Positions 8,438-15,499 of a stretch of 25,103 nt of DNA are shown piece by piece (position 1 is the stretch's first letter; each line of letters opens with the position of its first letter). The DNA comes from Bacteroidia bacterium. GTDB taxonomy: Bacteria; Bacteroidota; Bacteroidia; Bacteroidales; Azobacteroidaceae. The position numbers and the translations under genes are program-made. The stretch lies in contig BNTV01000072.1 of the NCBI GenBank assembly GCA_025996865.1, forward strand, positions 1 to 25,103, read 5' to 3'. A model generated the notes under the pieces. It was given only the letters and a program-made list of their open reading frames with translations, was not told the origin of the DNA and searched no databases.

Positions 8438-8656
8438 ATGTCAACTGCATCGCGAAAAAAATCATCCATGATTACCTACATTTTGCTATCATTCAGGTAT
8501 CGTTATGAGAGTTACGAATCCATGGGGGCTTTGTTCAGGTCAATGAATGCAGATTGCCTTCGTCAAACCCTTGAGATACGATTGTGGGGATTGTTTCTTC
8601 AGATGATTCAGGTAATTGCTGATGTATTTGAAATAGATGCCGATGAGTTGCTGTGA
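8438..8656 (+). pseudogene. Possible XRE regulator remnant with a deleted HTH core
   Basis: A 72-codon frame is open here. Its second half reads MGALFRSMNADCLRQTLE, then IRLWGLFLQMIQVIADVFEI, then DADELL and stop. XRE regulators run LGxxLRxLRxxxGLSQxxLA, HTH helices, WExGxxxP, then LxxIAxxFxVxxDELL. The start and end of that pattern are here, but the recognition helices between them (about 15 residues) are missing. I read it as a degraded regulator. The first ~25 residues look unrelated. Homology is suggestive only; a chance frame cannot be excluded. Confidence 0.3.
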
Positions 8657-8741
8657 AAAATGTTGACAGACCCGTTGCAGAACAAAGGCTTACGCAAATG
8701 CTCGGAAACTGCCTTAAAAGAGGCCGGATAACGAAAATGGA

Positions 8742-8918
8742 AATGTTAATGATAATCTGAGGTATATCGACTGGATTTCGCAGAAGGGAGGAAGACCTGC
8801 TTTTTGGGATGAAAGTGATTTTCCCACTATCACCTCTTCCAATAAACTGTTTGCCAGAAAGTTTAATATGGGCGAAGGAGCTACGGCATTAAAAAAACGC
8901 TTTATCTCGCAAAGATGA
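8742..8918 (+). pseudogene. 3' remnant of a GT14 (core-2/I-branching type) glycosyltransferase
   Basis: The frame reads NVNDNLRYIDWISQ, then GGRPAFWDESDFPTITSSNK, then LFARKFN, and ends at a TGA at 8916-8918. NDNLRYIDW...P..L...DF..I..S..LFARKF is the C-terminal signature of family 14 glycosyltransferases (core-2 GlcNAc-transferase/xylosyltransferase type), which are usually about 290 residues long in Bacteroidota polysaccharide loci. Only about the last 58 codons remain. A TAA lies in frame at 8715-8717, and no family motif precedes NVNDN. It is therefore a 5'-deleted relic of an earlier version of this locus. Its stop faces the stop of the GT2 gene on the minus strand. Confidence 0.75.
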
Positions 8919-8929
8919 AAAATTCAATT

Positions 8930-9661
8930 TTATATAATATATGGCGTTTTTCCTTTTAACCTCAAAAAGAAATAATGAAACAAAACACCGAAAGAGTTGT
9001 TAATCGCTTTCTTCGATACGGACGGAGAAGGCGCCCGGTAGTGAATAGGTATTTCCGCATACCTCGTTTTACGTAATAAATACCTCAATTCTGTTTGGTA
9101 AAAGTGTGCTTTCGACAACAGCGGATAGGCTAAAAATTTTTCCACAATCTCGGCATGAAATCCTTGGAATCCGGAAGTCATATCGTACATTTTTGTCCCT
9201 AATAACCAATTGGACAATAATGTTCCGGATTTGGACAGAAAAGTCCTTTTCCAATTCGAATCTTGTATGGAGCCTCCATTGATGAAACGGCTTCCGAAAG
9301 CACATTCGTTCCCTTCATTCAAAACCCTGAGAAACATTGGAACAGCTTTTGGATCGTGCGACAGACCGGCGTCCATTTCAATAATAAATTTGTGTCTGTT
9401 TCTTAATGCTTCCCGGTACCCTTTCAGGTAGGCATCCACGACATTCTTGTTTTCAGGCGCCCAAACGGTCGCAAACCGGGAATCTTTTTCGGATAAATTT
9501 TTGCAAAGCTCCAAGGTGTTGTCTTTGGAAACATTGTCAACTATAAAATATACTTTACCCGATTGTTGCTGCGACAGTACATCTTTCAATGAAAAAACAA
9601 GCGGTTCAAAATCCATGGCTTCATTCGCCATTGGGATAATTATTGCAAAATCATAATTCAT
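8930..9661 (-). CDS. DPM1-like family 2 glycosyltransferase (polyprenyl-phosphate sugar synthase type)
   Basis: This 243-residue GT-A enzyme opens FAIIIPMANEAMDFEPLV and has VDNVSKDNTLELC (about 42-54), EMDAGLSHDP (about 95-104), AFGSRFINGGS and YDMTSGFQGFH. This order matches dolichyl/polyprenyl-phosphate mannosyl- and glucosyltransferases, which load one sugar on a lipid phosphate for later use on the periplasmic side. The usual metal motif DAD is DAG here. The enzyme lacks the C-terminal membrane helices of some relatives, so it would act at the membrane surface. It follows the FAD oxidoreductase by 13 bp in one transcript. A lipid-linked product used by the divergent membrane protein is an attractive inference. 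Confidence 0.85.
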   Translation of the reverse strand: MNYDFAIIIPMANEAMDFEPLVFSLKDVLSQQQSGKVYFIVDNVSKDNTLELCKNLSEKDSRFATVWAPENKNVVDAYLKGYREALRNRHKFIIEMDAGLSHDPKAVPMFLRVLNEGNECAFGSRFINGGSIQDSNWKRTFLSKSGTLLSNWLLGTKMYDMTSGFQGFHAEIVEKFLAYPLLSKAHFYQTELRYLLRKTRYAEIPIHYRAPSPSVSKKAINNSFGVLFHYFFLRLKGKTPYII

Positions 9662-9674
9662 TAATTATAATATA

Positions 9675-10862
9675 TTATTTTTTTATGAGTTTTTCAGCCA
9701 TTTGTATTCCTCTTTCAATCACAACATCTGAGTTATAATGCTCCCATTCACCCCAACGCCCTAATCCGAAAATATGGTATTTTTCCATTTTGGATAGCAA
9801 AGCACTGATTGTGGATGGTTTATCCATTGTATTTAACGGATATGCATATGGGTTCTCAAAATGAAACAAACCTTTTTTATTTCTGCGTTTTGCATTGGTT
9901 TCCGTCCAGTATCCGCTGGAACCGGCAACAATATTGTCTCTGTGAATTTTTCTGTGATAAGAAAGATCCGGAGATGCATAATAAGTCCAGTGTGCATCGG
10001 TATCGGACGGTTCGGCATAGTAATCAATATCGACAGATGTATATTGTAATGCTTTTACTAACTTGCTGATATCATCCGGCATCTTTTCCGAAAATTCGAC
10101 CCAAGGAGCGGTATTCACGATATAATCGGCTGTAAATTCCCGATTGATGATTCGATTTGTAACATCCAATTCTTTGACCGGATATTCGTAGCGAATATGT
10201 TCTTTAAGCGTTTCGGCAATTCTCAGGAAAACTTCACCATAACCCTGTTTTTTAGGATAATAAAACTGGGCATGACCGGGAAGCGTTCCGTAAAACTTGC
10301 GACTTAAGCAAGAAGCCAATGTGTCCCGAAAAGATACGTCCGGAAGTTTTTCAAGCCAATAAGTGCCTAACAGGTTCAAATCACATGACCAAATCTTTTG
10401 ATTATAGGGAATCATGTATTTATCGGCAATTTTGTCACCGAATTTCCAATAAATCCAATCAATAAAATGCCCGGGTTTTTCTTTTTGTAACAAAGCGGCT
10501 TTTGCAATGGACTCCAGATATTCGATTTGTTCTTCCATCGGGAATTGCCAGATATTGGCTTCGAACGGATAACTGATGATATGATTATCTACGACGATTT
10601 TTGTGTTTCGGTCATAAAAATTCCATTCGTTTTCAGGCATATATGAAAATATGAAGTCTAAAACGTTTTTACGACGAACGTCCAAAATATGTCCGCCGCC
10701 CGTATCAATAGGAGCGGCATTATGCATTACACTCCTACAAAGGCCTCCAGATTCTTTTTCTTTTTCCAATATTACAAAAGAACATTCTCCCAATTTTTTT
10801 AACGTAGTTGCAAATGACAAACCTGCCGGACCTGCGCCTATGATGATGAATTTAGTTTTCAT
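9675..10862 (-). CDS. FAD-dependent oxidoreductase, UDP-galactopyranose mutase/PPOX-like, in a polysaccharide locus
   Basis: This 395-residue flavoprotein has the dinucleotide-binding GAGPAG (9-14), the ribose-binding acidic residue in ILEKEKESGGLC (about E33), and a conserved DTGGGHILD segment. KIVVDNHIISYPFEANI follows near residue 90, as in proteins related to UDP-galactopyranose mutase and protoporphyrinogen oxidase (COG1232). The C-terminus has the second FAD motif, FGLGRWGEWEHYNSD. Such genes are frequent in LPS/capsule clusters, where the exact reaction is often unknown. I would not call it Glf: the usual Glf sequence around its start is different. It is first in a two-gene transcript with the DPM1-like GT, and a -7 element lies at 10889-10896. 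Confidence 0.8.
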   Translation of the reverse strand: MKTKFIIIGAGPAGLSFATTLKKLGECSFVILEKEKESGGLCRSVMHNAAPIDTGGGHILDVRRKNVLDFIFSYMPENEWNFYDRNTKIVVDNHIISYPFEANIWQFPMEEQIEYLESIAKAALLQKEKPGHFIDWIYWKFGDKIADKYMIPYNQKIWSCDLNLLGTYWLEKLPDVSFRDTLASCLSRKFYGTLPGHAQFYYPKKQGYGEVFLRIAETLKEHIRYEYPVKELDVTNRIINREFTADYIVNTAPWVEFSEKMPDDISKLVKALQYTSVDIDYYAEPSDTDAHWTYYASPDLSYHRKIHRDNIVAGSSGYWTETNAKRRNKKGLFHFENPYAYPLNTMDKPSTISALLSKMEKYHIFGLGRWGEWEHYNSDVVIERGIQMAEKLIKK

Positions 10863-10888
10863 GAGTGCCTTTTTGCCTATAAACAGTG

Positions 10889-10896
10889 CAAAGATA
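10889..10896 (-). promoter_or_regulatory. -7 element for the oxidoreductase/GT2 operon
   Basis: TATCTTTG followed by C on the minus strand matches TAnnTTTGC, 26 bases before the ATG at 10862. No clear TTTG is found 19-21 bases upstream, so the -33 half is weak. Confidence 0.5.
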
Positions 10897-10914
10897 CTAA
10901 AATATTTATTGTTT

Positions 10915-10947
10915 TTTGTAATAATTAGATATTTTTTTTTAATTTTG
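10915..10947 (+). promoter_or_regulatory. Promoter of the membrane protein/GT4 operon
   Basis: TTTG (10915-10918), 21 bases, then TAATTTTG (10940-10947) fit the Bacteroidota promoter. The start would be near 10954, leaving a leader of only about 25 bases that consists almost wholly of a tandem 11-bp repeat (10958-10979). Confidence 0.5.
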
Positions 10948-10957
10948 CAGTATATTT

Positions 10958-10979
10958 ACTATTTAATTACTATTTAATT
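10958..10979 (+). repeat. Perfect tandem 11-bp repeat abutting a start codon
   Basis: ACTATTTAATT occurs twice head to tail (10958-10968 and 10969-10979), and the next base is the A of the ATG at 10980. It fills the predicted 5' leader. Confidence 0.8.
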
Positions 10980-12275
10980 ATGGATGGAAGTGCTCTTAGG
11001 CTAAAAATTTTCAATACGCTGTATTATACATTTATCGTTTCGATTTTATGTATATTTGTTAAAAATCTGTTTTCGGGATGGAGTTTTTCTACTTATCAGA
11101 TTTCCGAATTTTTAATCAATTATGAAGGTGGGTTTGTAAGAAGAGGATTATTAGGTGAGTTGTTATTTTGGTTTACCAAATATTCGGGTATTGATGTCAT
11201 CATCACGATTAAGGTTATATCGGTAATTTGTTGTGTAGCAGTCTGCCTGTTTTTTGTCCGGGAGTTCACTAAAAAGGGCTATACTTTGTATATCATACCT
11301 TTGTGTTTTTTCTGTGGGGGCATTATTATGTCGGAAGTCTGGATCAGAAAAGATTTTTTGATGCTTTGTTGTTTTATTCTTATGCTATTGATTTACAGAA
11401 AAAAAACGATTCATTTATTCCTGAAAATCGTTCTGATTAACTTCATATCCGTCTTCATGATATTGACACATGAAGTTTTCGCATTTTATACTTTGCCGGT
11501 TGTATTTTTCTTGTTGGTTTACGTTTTTTGGAAAAGGAAACGAATGAATGTCTTTGTTTCCGGTTTAATAGCGTTTATTTCCCTCTTGCCTGCTTTGCTT
11601 GCGTTTTTGTCGGTATTGCTCGCCCATGGCACCCCTGCCATTGCACAAGCTATTTGGGATTCATGGAGTGGACTTTACGGTAAGGAATTTACTCCGGTTC
11701 CGGACGATAATGCCATTCATTTTTTAGGTTGGCCCAGTGTGAGTACTTTTTCCTTTCACTTCAACATTAATTTTTTGAAAGAAGAATATTATCTTTTATC
11801 CATTTGGTATTGGGCGCTTGTTTTTTTTACCGTATATTATATTTCGACGAATGCCTCGTTGGTTTTTAAGACGCGTCAGGAAGTTTACACAACGGACGAC
11901 AGGAAGGTATTGTCTGCTGTTTTCTCCTTTCAATTTCTTTGTTTGTTGCCTTTATTTACATTTTTATCCATTGATTATATCAGGCTTTTCTTTTACCTGA
12001 CAGCAAGTTCTTTTGCCTTATTTTTAATTGTTTCGCCAAAAATATTTACGGAGTTATTTCCTCGTCCATGGCTTCAAGGAATGCAAAAATTAAATGCAAG
12101 AATAGATGTACTGCTGCCGCCGAGCAGGACAACCGTTTCTTTTCTAATGATGATAATAGGTATATCTTATACCGGTTATGTGCTGAAAACGATTTGGATG
12201 AGTACGATGATTTACCGGATATTTTTGTTGTTTTCCGAACCGATTCTTATATTAAGGGACTATTTTCTGAGATGA
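10980..12275 (+). CDS. Polytopic membrane protein of a polysaccharide locus, function unassigned
   Basis: This 431-residue protein has about ten membrane helices. Between helices 1 and 2 lies a loop with the striking motif INYEGGFVRRGLLGE (about residues 46-60). A later aqueous loop (about 220-255) is rich in Trp, Gly and Pro (IWDSWSGLYGKEF). The topology suggests a GT-C-like transferase or a Wzy-like polymerase working on lipid-linked sugars, but I cannot assign a family. It is co-transcribed with the following GT4 (ATGA overlap at 12272-12275) and divergent from a DPM1-like enzyme that could supply a polyprenyl-phosphate sugar. That pairing supports a GT-C role but does not prove it. Confidence 0.8.
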   Translation: MDGSALRLKIFNTLYYTFIVSILCIFVKNLFSGWSFSTYQISEFLINYEGGFVRRGLLGELLFWFTKYSGIDVIITIKVISVICCVAVCLFFVREFTKKGYTLYIIPLCFFCGGIIMSEVWIRKDFLMLCCFILMLLIYRKKTIHLFLKIVLINFISVFMILTHEVFAFYTLPVVFFLLVYVFWKRKRMNVFVSGLIAFISLLPALLAFLSVLLAHGTPAIAQAIWDSWSGLYGKEFTPVPDDNAIHFLGWPSVSTFSFHFNINFLKEEYYLLSIWYWALVFFTVYYISTNASLVFKTRQEVYTTDDRKVLSAVFSFQFLCLLPLFTFLSIDYIRLFFYLTASSFALFLIVSPKIFTELFPRPWLQGMQKLNARIDVLLPPSRTTVSFLMMIIGISYTGYVLKTIWMSTMIYRIFLLFSEPILILRDYFLR

Positions 12276-13387
12276 AAAAAATACTCCACATCCCGAATTA
12301 TTATCCTCCCCACATCGGAGGAATTGAAGACGTCTGTCACAGTATTGTGACGGGATTGCCCGGCTATCATCACCGGGTGATTTGTTTTAATGATAAAAAA
12401 ACAGACGAGACGGATGTTTATGAAGGTATAACGGTTACGCGGTGCGGCATTATCAAAAAACTTTTCAGTCAATCGATTTCCATTTCTTTTTATAGGCATT
12501 TGAGAACGTTTTTTGCTGAATTTAAACCGGATATTGTTCATTTTCATACGCCTAATCCTCTGGGTAGTGTTTATCTTTTGAGTTTGATTCCTGAAAATGT
12601 TAAGCTGATCGTTCATTGGCATTCGGATATTGTCGAACAAGGCTTTTTATATACATTTTATCACCCGATAGAGAAAAAATTATTGCAGAGAGCGGATAAA
12701 ATATTGGTTACGAGTCCGACTTATGCAGCCGGTTCCAAACCCTTGTTGCTTTGGGAAAATAAATTGGCTATGATTCCCAATACGGTTAATGTTCAGAAAC
12801 TTACTTTAGAAAAAGGGGATGAACAGGCCATTGAAAAAATCAGAAATCATTATGAAGGGAAGAAGATTGTATTTACTTTCGGGCGTCATGTTCCTTATAA
12901 AGGATTTTCTTCGTTGATTGAAGCTATTCCGCATATATCATCCGAGTGTGTGGTTGTGATTGCCGGAAAAGGGCCATTGACGGAGCGTTTGAAAAAAATG
13001 TCCGATGCTCCGGATCTGTATTTTACAGGGAAATTGGATGAAGCCGAATTGCGCAGGTATCTGTATGCTTCTTCTATTTTTGCCTTTCCGTCCATTACTC
13101 GTAACGAAGCTTTTGGGATTGCTTTGGCGGAGGCTATGTATTGCGGTCTGCCGGCTGTTACTTTTACAATTCCCGATTCGGGCGTGAATTGGGTTTGTCC
13201 GGACAAGAAAACCGGACTTGAATCGGAAAACGGCGATTCAAAGGCATTAGCTGTAGCGATTAATCGTTTGTTGGAAGATTCCGGTCTGCGGGATACTTTA
13301 AGCGCCAATGCCTCAAGGCGTGTACGGGAATTTTTTGTCATAGAGGCTGTTAAAGATGATTTGATGCAGATATATGATAATTTGTAA
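12272..13387 (+). CDS. Family 4 glycosyltransferase
   Basis: This 371-residue GT-B enzyme has MKKILHIPNYYPPHIGGIED (1-20, with the glycine-rich GGIE loop), DIVHFHTPNP, a donor domain opening FTFGRHVPYKGFSSLIEAI, and a canonical E-x7-E in RNEAFGIALAEAMYCGLP. The open frame extends upstream to 12068, but that part overlaps the membrane protein gene and has no GT features. The ATG at 12272 gives the normal GT4 N-terminus and an ATGA overlap with the previous stop. It probably adds one sugar of the repeat unit; donor unknown. It ends just before a membrane-protein gene fragment in the same frame. Confidence 0.9.
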   Translation: MKKILHIPNYYPPHIGGIEDVCHSIVTGLPGYHHRVICFNDKKTDETDVYEGITVTRCGIIKKLFSQSISISFYRHLRTFFAEFKPDIVHFHTPNPLGSVYLLSLIPENVKLIVHWHSDIVEQGFLYTFYHPIEKKLLQRADKILVTSPTYAAGSKPLLLWENKLAMIPNTVNVQKLTLEKGDEQAIEKIRNHYEGKKIVFTFGRHVPYKGFSSLIEAIPHISSECVVVIAGKGPLTERLKKMSDAPDLYFTGKLDEAELRRYLYASSIFAFPSITRNEAFGIALAEAMYCGLPAVTFTIPDSGVNWVCPDKKTGLESENGDSKALAVAINRLLEDSGLRDTLSANASRRVREFFVIEAVKDDLMQIYDNL

Positions 13388-13600
13388 ATTTACTTGGAAA
13401 ATAAATTATGCGATGAAGGAGCGGTATTGACTTTTTTTCAGCAGATTTTCAACTGTCCCGATTCCGTCAGGGATTATTTTGTGTATTATTTGGGGGGCAT
13501 TACGGGTGGAATTTGGAATATCTTGTTTGGTTTCGGCGGCATATTGTCGTTTCGCATTCTTGCGATAATTACACTTTTACTAACGGTTTATTTTACGTAT
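13388..13600 (+). pseudogene. Fragment of an unrecognised integral membrane protein gene
   Basis: Directly after the TAA of the GT4 and in the same frame, about 70 codons remain open: ENKLCDEGAVLTFFQQIF, a Gly-rich helix (YYLGGITGGIWNILFGFGG), then a second helix (LSFRILAIITLLLTVYFTYL) ending LTPLEK. There is no ATG and no natural end: beyond about 13601 the frame is only the antisense of the DJ-1 gene. It resembles a middle or late piece of a transporter-like protein (two helices, short basic loop), but I do not recognise the family. The likely history is truncation at both ends. Confidence 0.45.
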
Positions 13601-14155
13601 TTAACTCCTTTGGAAAAGCAATCCCTCGGCAACTTCATCCGCTTTCGCTTTCCCCAGCAATTCTTCCACGATAGCCAATCCGAAATCAATCGCAAAACCC
13701 GGCCCTCTTCCGGTGATGATATTCCCGTCTTGCACAACGTCCGCTTTCACATATTCCGCCCCTTTGAGCGTTGGTTCGAAACCGGGATAAGCTGTGGCTT
13801 TTTTCCCTTGCAGTAAATCCAATTCGCCCAAAACCAGGGGAGCGGCGCAAATGGCAGCCAGTTTTTTCCCTTCTTTTGCGTATTGTAATATAAGATTTTT
13901 CAAACCTTGATGCGCATTCAGGTTGGAAGCGCCCGGCATACCGCCCGGCAATACCAACAAGTCTCCCTTTGAAAAATCTGTATTTTCAAACAACGCATCC
14001 GCATTGACAACGATTCCATGCGCTCCTGTTACCAAAGATTTTCCGGTAACGGATACGGTTGTTACGTCCAATTCGCCACGAAGCATTACGTCGGTTGTGG
14101 CAACGGCTTCTGTTTCTTCGAAGCCTTCGGCTAAAAAAATAAATACTTTTTGCAT
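13601..14155 (-). CDS. DJ-1/PfpI family protein
   Basis: This 184-residue flavodoxin-like protein of the DJ-1/ThiJ clade has the family's acidic pair in AEGFEETEAV (E16 corresponds to human DJ-1 E18), the nucleophile elbow AAICAAP with Cys103 (human C106), and GRGPGFAIDFGLAIVE near the end. Members are linked to oxidative-stress defence, glyoxal handling or deglycation; the physiological substrate is debated. It lies 48 bp after tonB on the same strand and is probably the last gene of the exbB-exbD-tonB transcript, an arrangement I recall from other Bacteroidales. Its stop faces a gene fragment of the polysaccharide locus. Confidence 0.92.
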   Translation of the reverse strand: MQKVFIFLAEGFEETEAVATTDVMLRGELDVTTVSVTGKSLVTGAHGIVVNADALFENTDFSKGDLLVLPGGMPGASNLNAHQGLKNLILQYAKEGKKLAAICAAPLVLGELDLLQGKKATAYPGFEPTLKGAEYVKADVVQDGNIITGRGPGFAIDFGLAIVEELLGKAKADEVAEGLLFQRS

Positions 14156-14203
14156 GACTTTTAGTTTGTAAATTTTTAATAATAAACTCCGTTGTTGAAA
14201 ACC

Positions 14204-15073
14204 CTATTTCAAATTATACTTGTAAGTAATTGTTCCCGACTGATTATTATTCCCGGTGATGCTGTTGAATTTAGCCCTTCGCGCAGCCTCCAGAGCCGAT
14301 CTGCGCATAGCGTCGCTGTTGATGGTAGTGCCTTTTCCGATTTCAGCGAGAATAACATTTCCCTGCGGATCGACAGTTATATTGACAACAATATTTCCTT
14401 CTTCCTGAGCGGAATAAGCCGGTCTTGGAAGTCCTCCGGCGCCTAATGTACGTCCGCTCAAACTAAATTCACCGTAACCACCTCCGGATTGTGCAGTGGA
14501 AGCGCCTTGCGGACTTCCTTGTACACCGGAACCCGATTGTCCCGTTCCCTGCCCGCTACGGCCGGAATTACCCGAGCCGAATGCTCCGGAAACTTGCTGA
14601 TTGATAGCGTCACGTTTCCGTTGTTCTTCTGCGAGTCGGGCTTGTTCGGCTCTTGCGGCCTGTTCGGCAGCCGCTTTTTCTCTTTGTTTTTGTTTGGCTG
14701 CTTCAACGGCGGCCGTTTGCTCCAAGTTTTGGGTCATTGGCGGCGGAGTCGGTTTCGTTTGCGGCTTTGTCTGGGGTTTTGTTTGCGGTTTCTGTTGAAC
14801 AGCCGGACGTGTTTGTGGTTTGGGCTGTGAAACTTCCGGTATCTCCTGAGCCGGAGGCGCCGGAGCGGCTTCCTGTTGTGCAGCCTCAGGTACTTCGCCT
14901 TTGGGGGTGAAAGTTCCTGCCGCCAAGTTCACTGATCCGAAATTAACCAAAACCCCTTCTTCCTTTGCTTTTATTTCCATTCTCAGAAAAGTAAAATAAA
15001 GGATGAGAAGCAGCACGATAAAAAAAAGTATCGAACCGATAATTCCGCATTTTTTTTCTTTTGTTAATTCCAT
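14204..15073 (-). CDS. tonB: TonB-family energy transducer
   Basis: This 289-residue protein links the inner-membrane ExbB/ExbD motor to outer-membrane receptors. One membrane anchor lies at about residues 11-30 after a short basic N-terminus. A Pro/Lys-rich spacer contains repeated KPQT units (about 85-108). An Ala/Gln/Glu/Arg-rich, probably helical stretch (about 120-157) and a Gly/Ser-rich linker (165-200) follow. The C-terminal TonB domain (about 205-289) shows EEGNIVVNITVDPQGNV and the SALEAARRAKFN motif. It follows exbD by 12 bp. The long spacer and helical stretch recall TolA, but the gene order favours a TonB role. Transport of vitamins, iron or glycans is the family's general job. 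Confidence 0.9.
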   Translation of the reverse strand: MELTKEKKCGIIGSILFFIVLLLILYFTFLRMEIKAKEEGVLVNFGSVNLAAGTFTPKGEVPEAAQQEAAPAPPAQEIPEVSQPKPQTRPAVQQKPQTKPQTKPQTKPTPPPMTQNLEQTAAVEAAKQKQREKAAAEQAARAEQARLAEEQRKRDAINQQVSGAFGSGNSGRSGQGTGQSGSGVQGSPQGASTAQSGGGYGEFSLSGRTLGAGGLPRPAYSAQEEGNIVVNITVDPQGNVILAEIGKGTTINSDAMRRSALEAARRAKFNSITGNNNQSGTITYKYNLK

Positions 15074-15085
15074 TCGATTCAGCTC

Positions 15086-15493
15086 TTATTTGGGACGTGT
15101 AACTAATATCATCCTGAAATTGTTCCGGTTGGCGATATCCAGCACCTTGACGACTTCCTTGTAAGGAATGGATTCGTCGGCATATAAAGCCACGTAAATA
15201 TCCGGTTCTTTGCTGTAACATTGTTGCAGAAAAGGTGTAATTTCGTTGAAACGGACTTGGCGTTCTTTTTGACTGCCGTAAGCTACGTAATATTTCAATC
15301 CTGCATCGATCGTCACGCGCGTCAACGGTTTTGCCGAAGTTTGCTGGGCGCTTTGCGGTAAAACGACCTTTATCGCATTGGGTATGACCACCGTCGATGT
15401 GAGCATGAAGAATATGAGCAGGAGGAAAATCATATCCGTCATGGAAGCCATACTGAATTCGGCTGTTATTCTTCTTCTTCTTTTTAGCGCCAT
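15086..15493 (-). CDS. exbD: ExbD/TolR biopolymer transport protein
   Basis: This 135-residue protein has one membrane helix near the N-terminus (about 15-37). The helix carries the essential aspartate of the proton path in MASMTDMIFLLLIFFML (D20), after a basic KRRRR stretch on the cytoplasmic side. The periplasmic domain follows (about 40-135), with VALYADESIPYKEVVKVLDIA typical of the family. It forms the proton-driven motor with ExbB. It lies 6 bp after exbB and 12 bp before tonB. Only one exbD copy is present; some relatives have two in tandem. Confidence 0.93.
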   Translation of the reverse strand: MALKRRRRITAEFSMASMTDMIFLLLIFFMLTSTVVIPNAIKVVLPQSAQQTSAKPLTRVTIDAGLKYYVAYGSQKERQVRFNEITPFLQQCYSKEPDIYVALYADESIPYKEVVKVLDIANRNNFRMILVTRPK

Positions 15494-15499
15494 CGTTTT

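Larger units (their letters stand above)
8353..8929. other. Decayed intergenic stretch with gene remnants
   Basis: No intact gene is seen. From left to right it holds the higBA promoter, a probable XRE remnant (8438-8656), a short + strand frame at about 8657-8760 (NVDRPVAEQRLTQMLGNCLK...) that I do not recognise, and the 3' end of a GT14 gene (8742-8918). The pieces lie on different frames of the + strand with stops between them. Confidence 0.5.

Noticed and set aside
8657..8760. Short + strand frame reading NVDRPVAEQRLTQMLGNCLK
   Set aside because: No start codon of its own, no family recognised, too short to separate from chance; mentioned only as part of the decayed stretch.
10651..10977. 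108-codon + strand frame at the start of the oxidoreductase gene
   Set aside because: It is antisense to the N-terminus of a clear flavoprotein gene; its hydrophobic tail is only AT-rich promoter DNA.
12068..12271. N-terminal extension of the GT4 frame by 68 codons
   Set aside because: It overlaps the end of the membrane-protein gene in another frame, has no GT features, and the ATG at 12272 gives a normal N-terminus with an ATGA overlap.
13601..13816. Continuation of the + strand frame after the membrane fragment
   Set aside because: It is the antisense of the DJ-1 coding region; composition changes abruptly to Phe/Arg/Pro-rich shadow sequence.
14750..14805. Short repeated units in tonB (KPQT codons) as a possible repeat array
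   Set aside because: They are simply the Pro/Lys-rich spacer of TonB, a normal feature of the family, not CRISPR or intergenic repeats.
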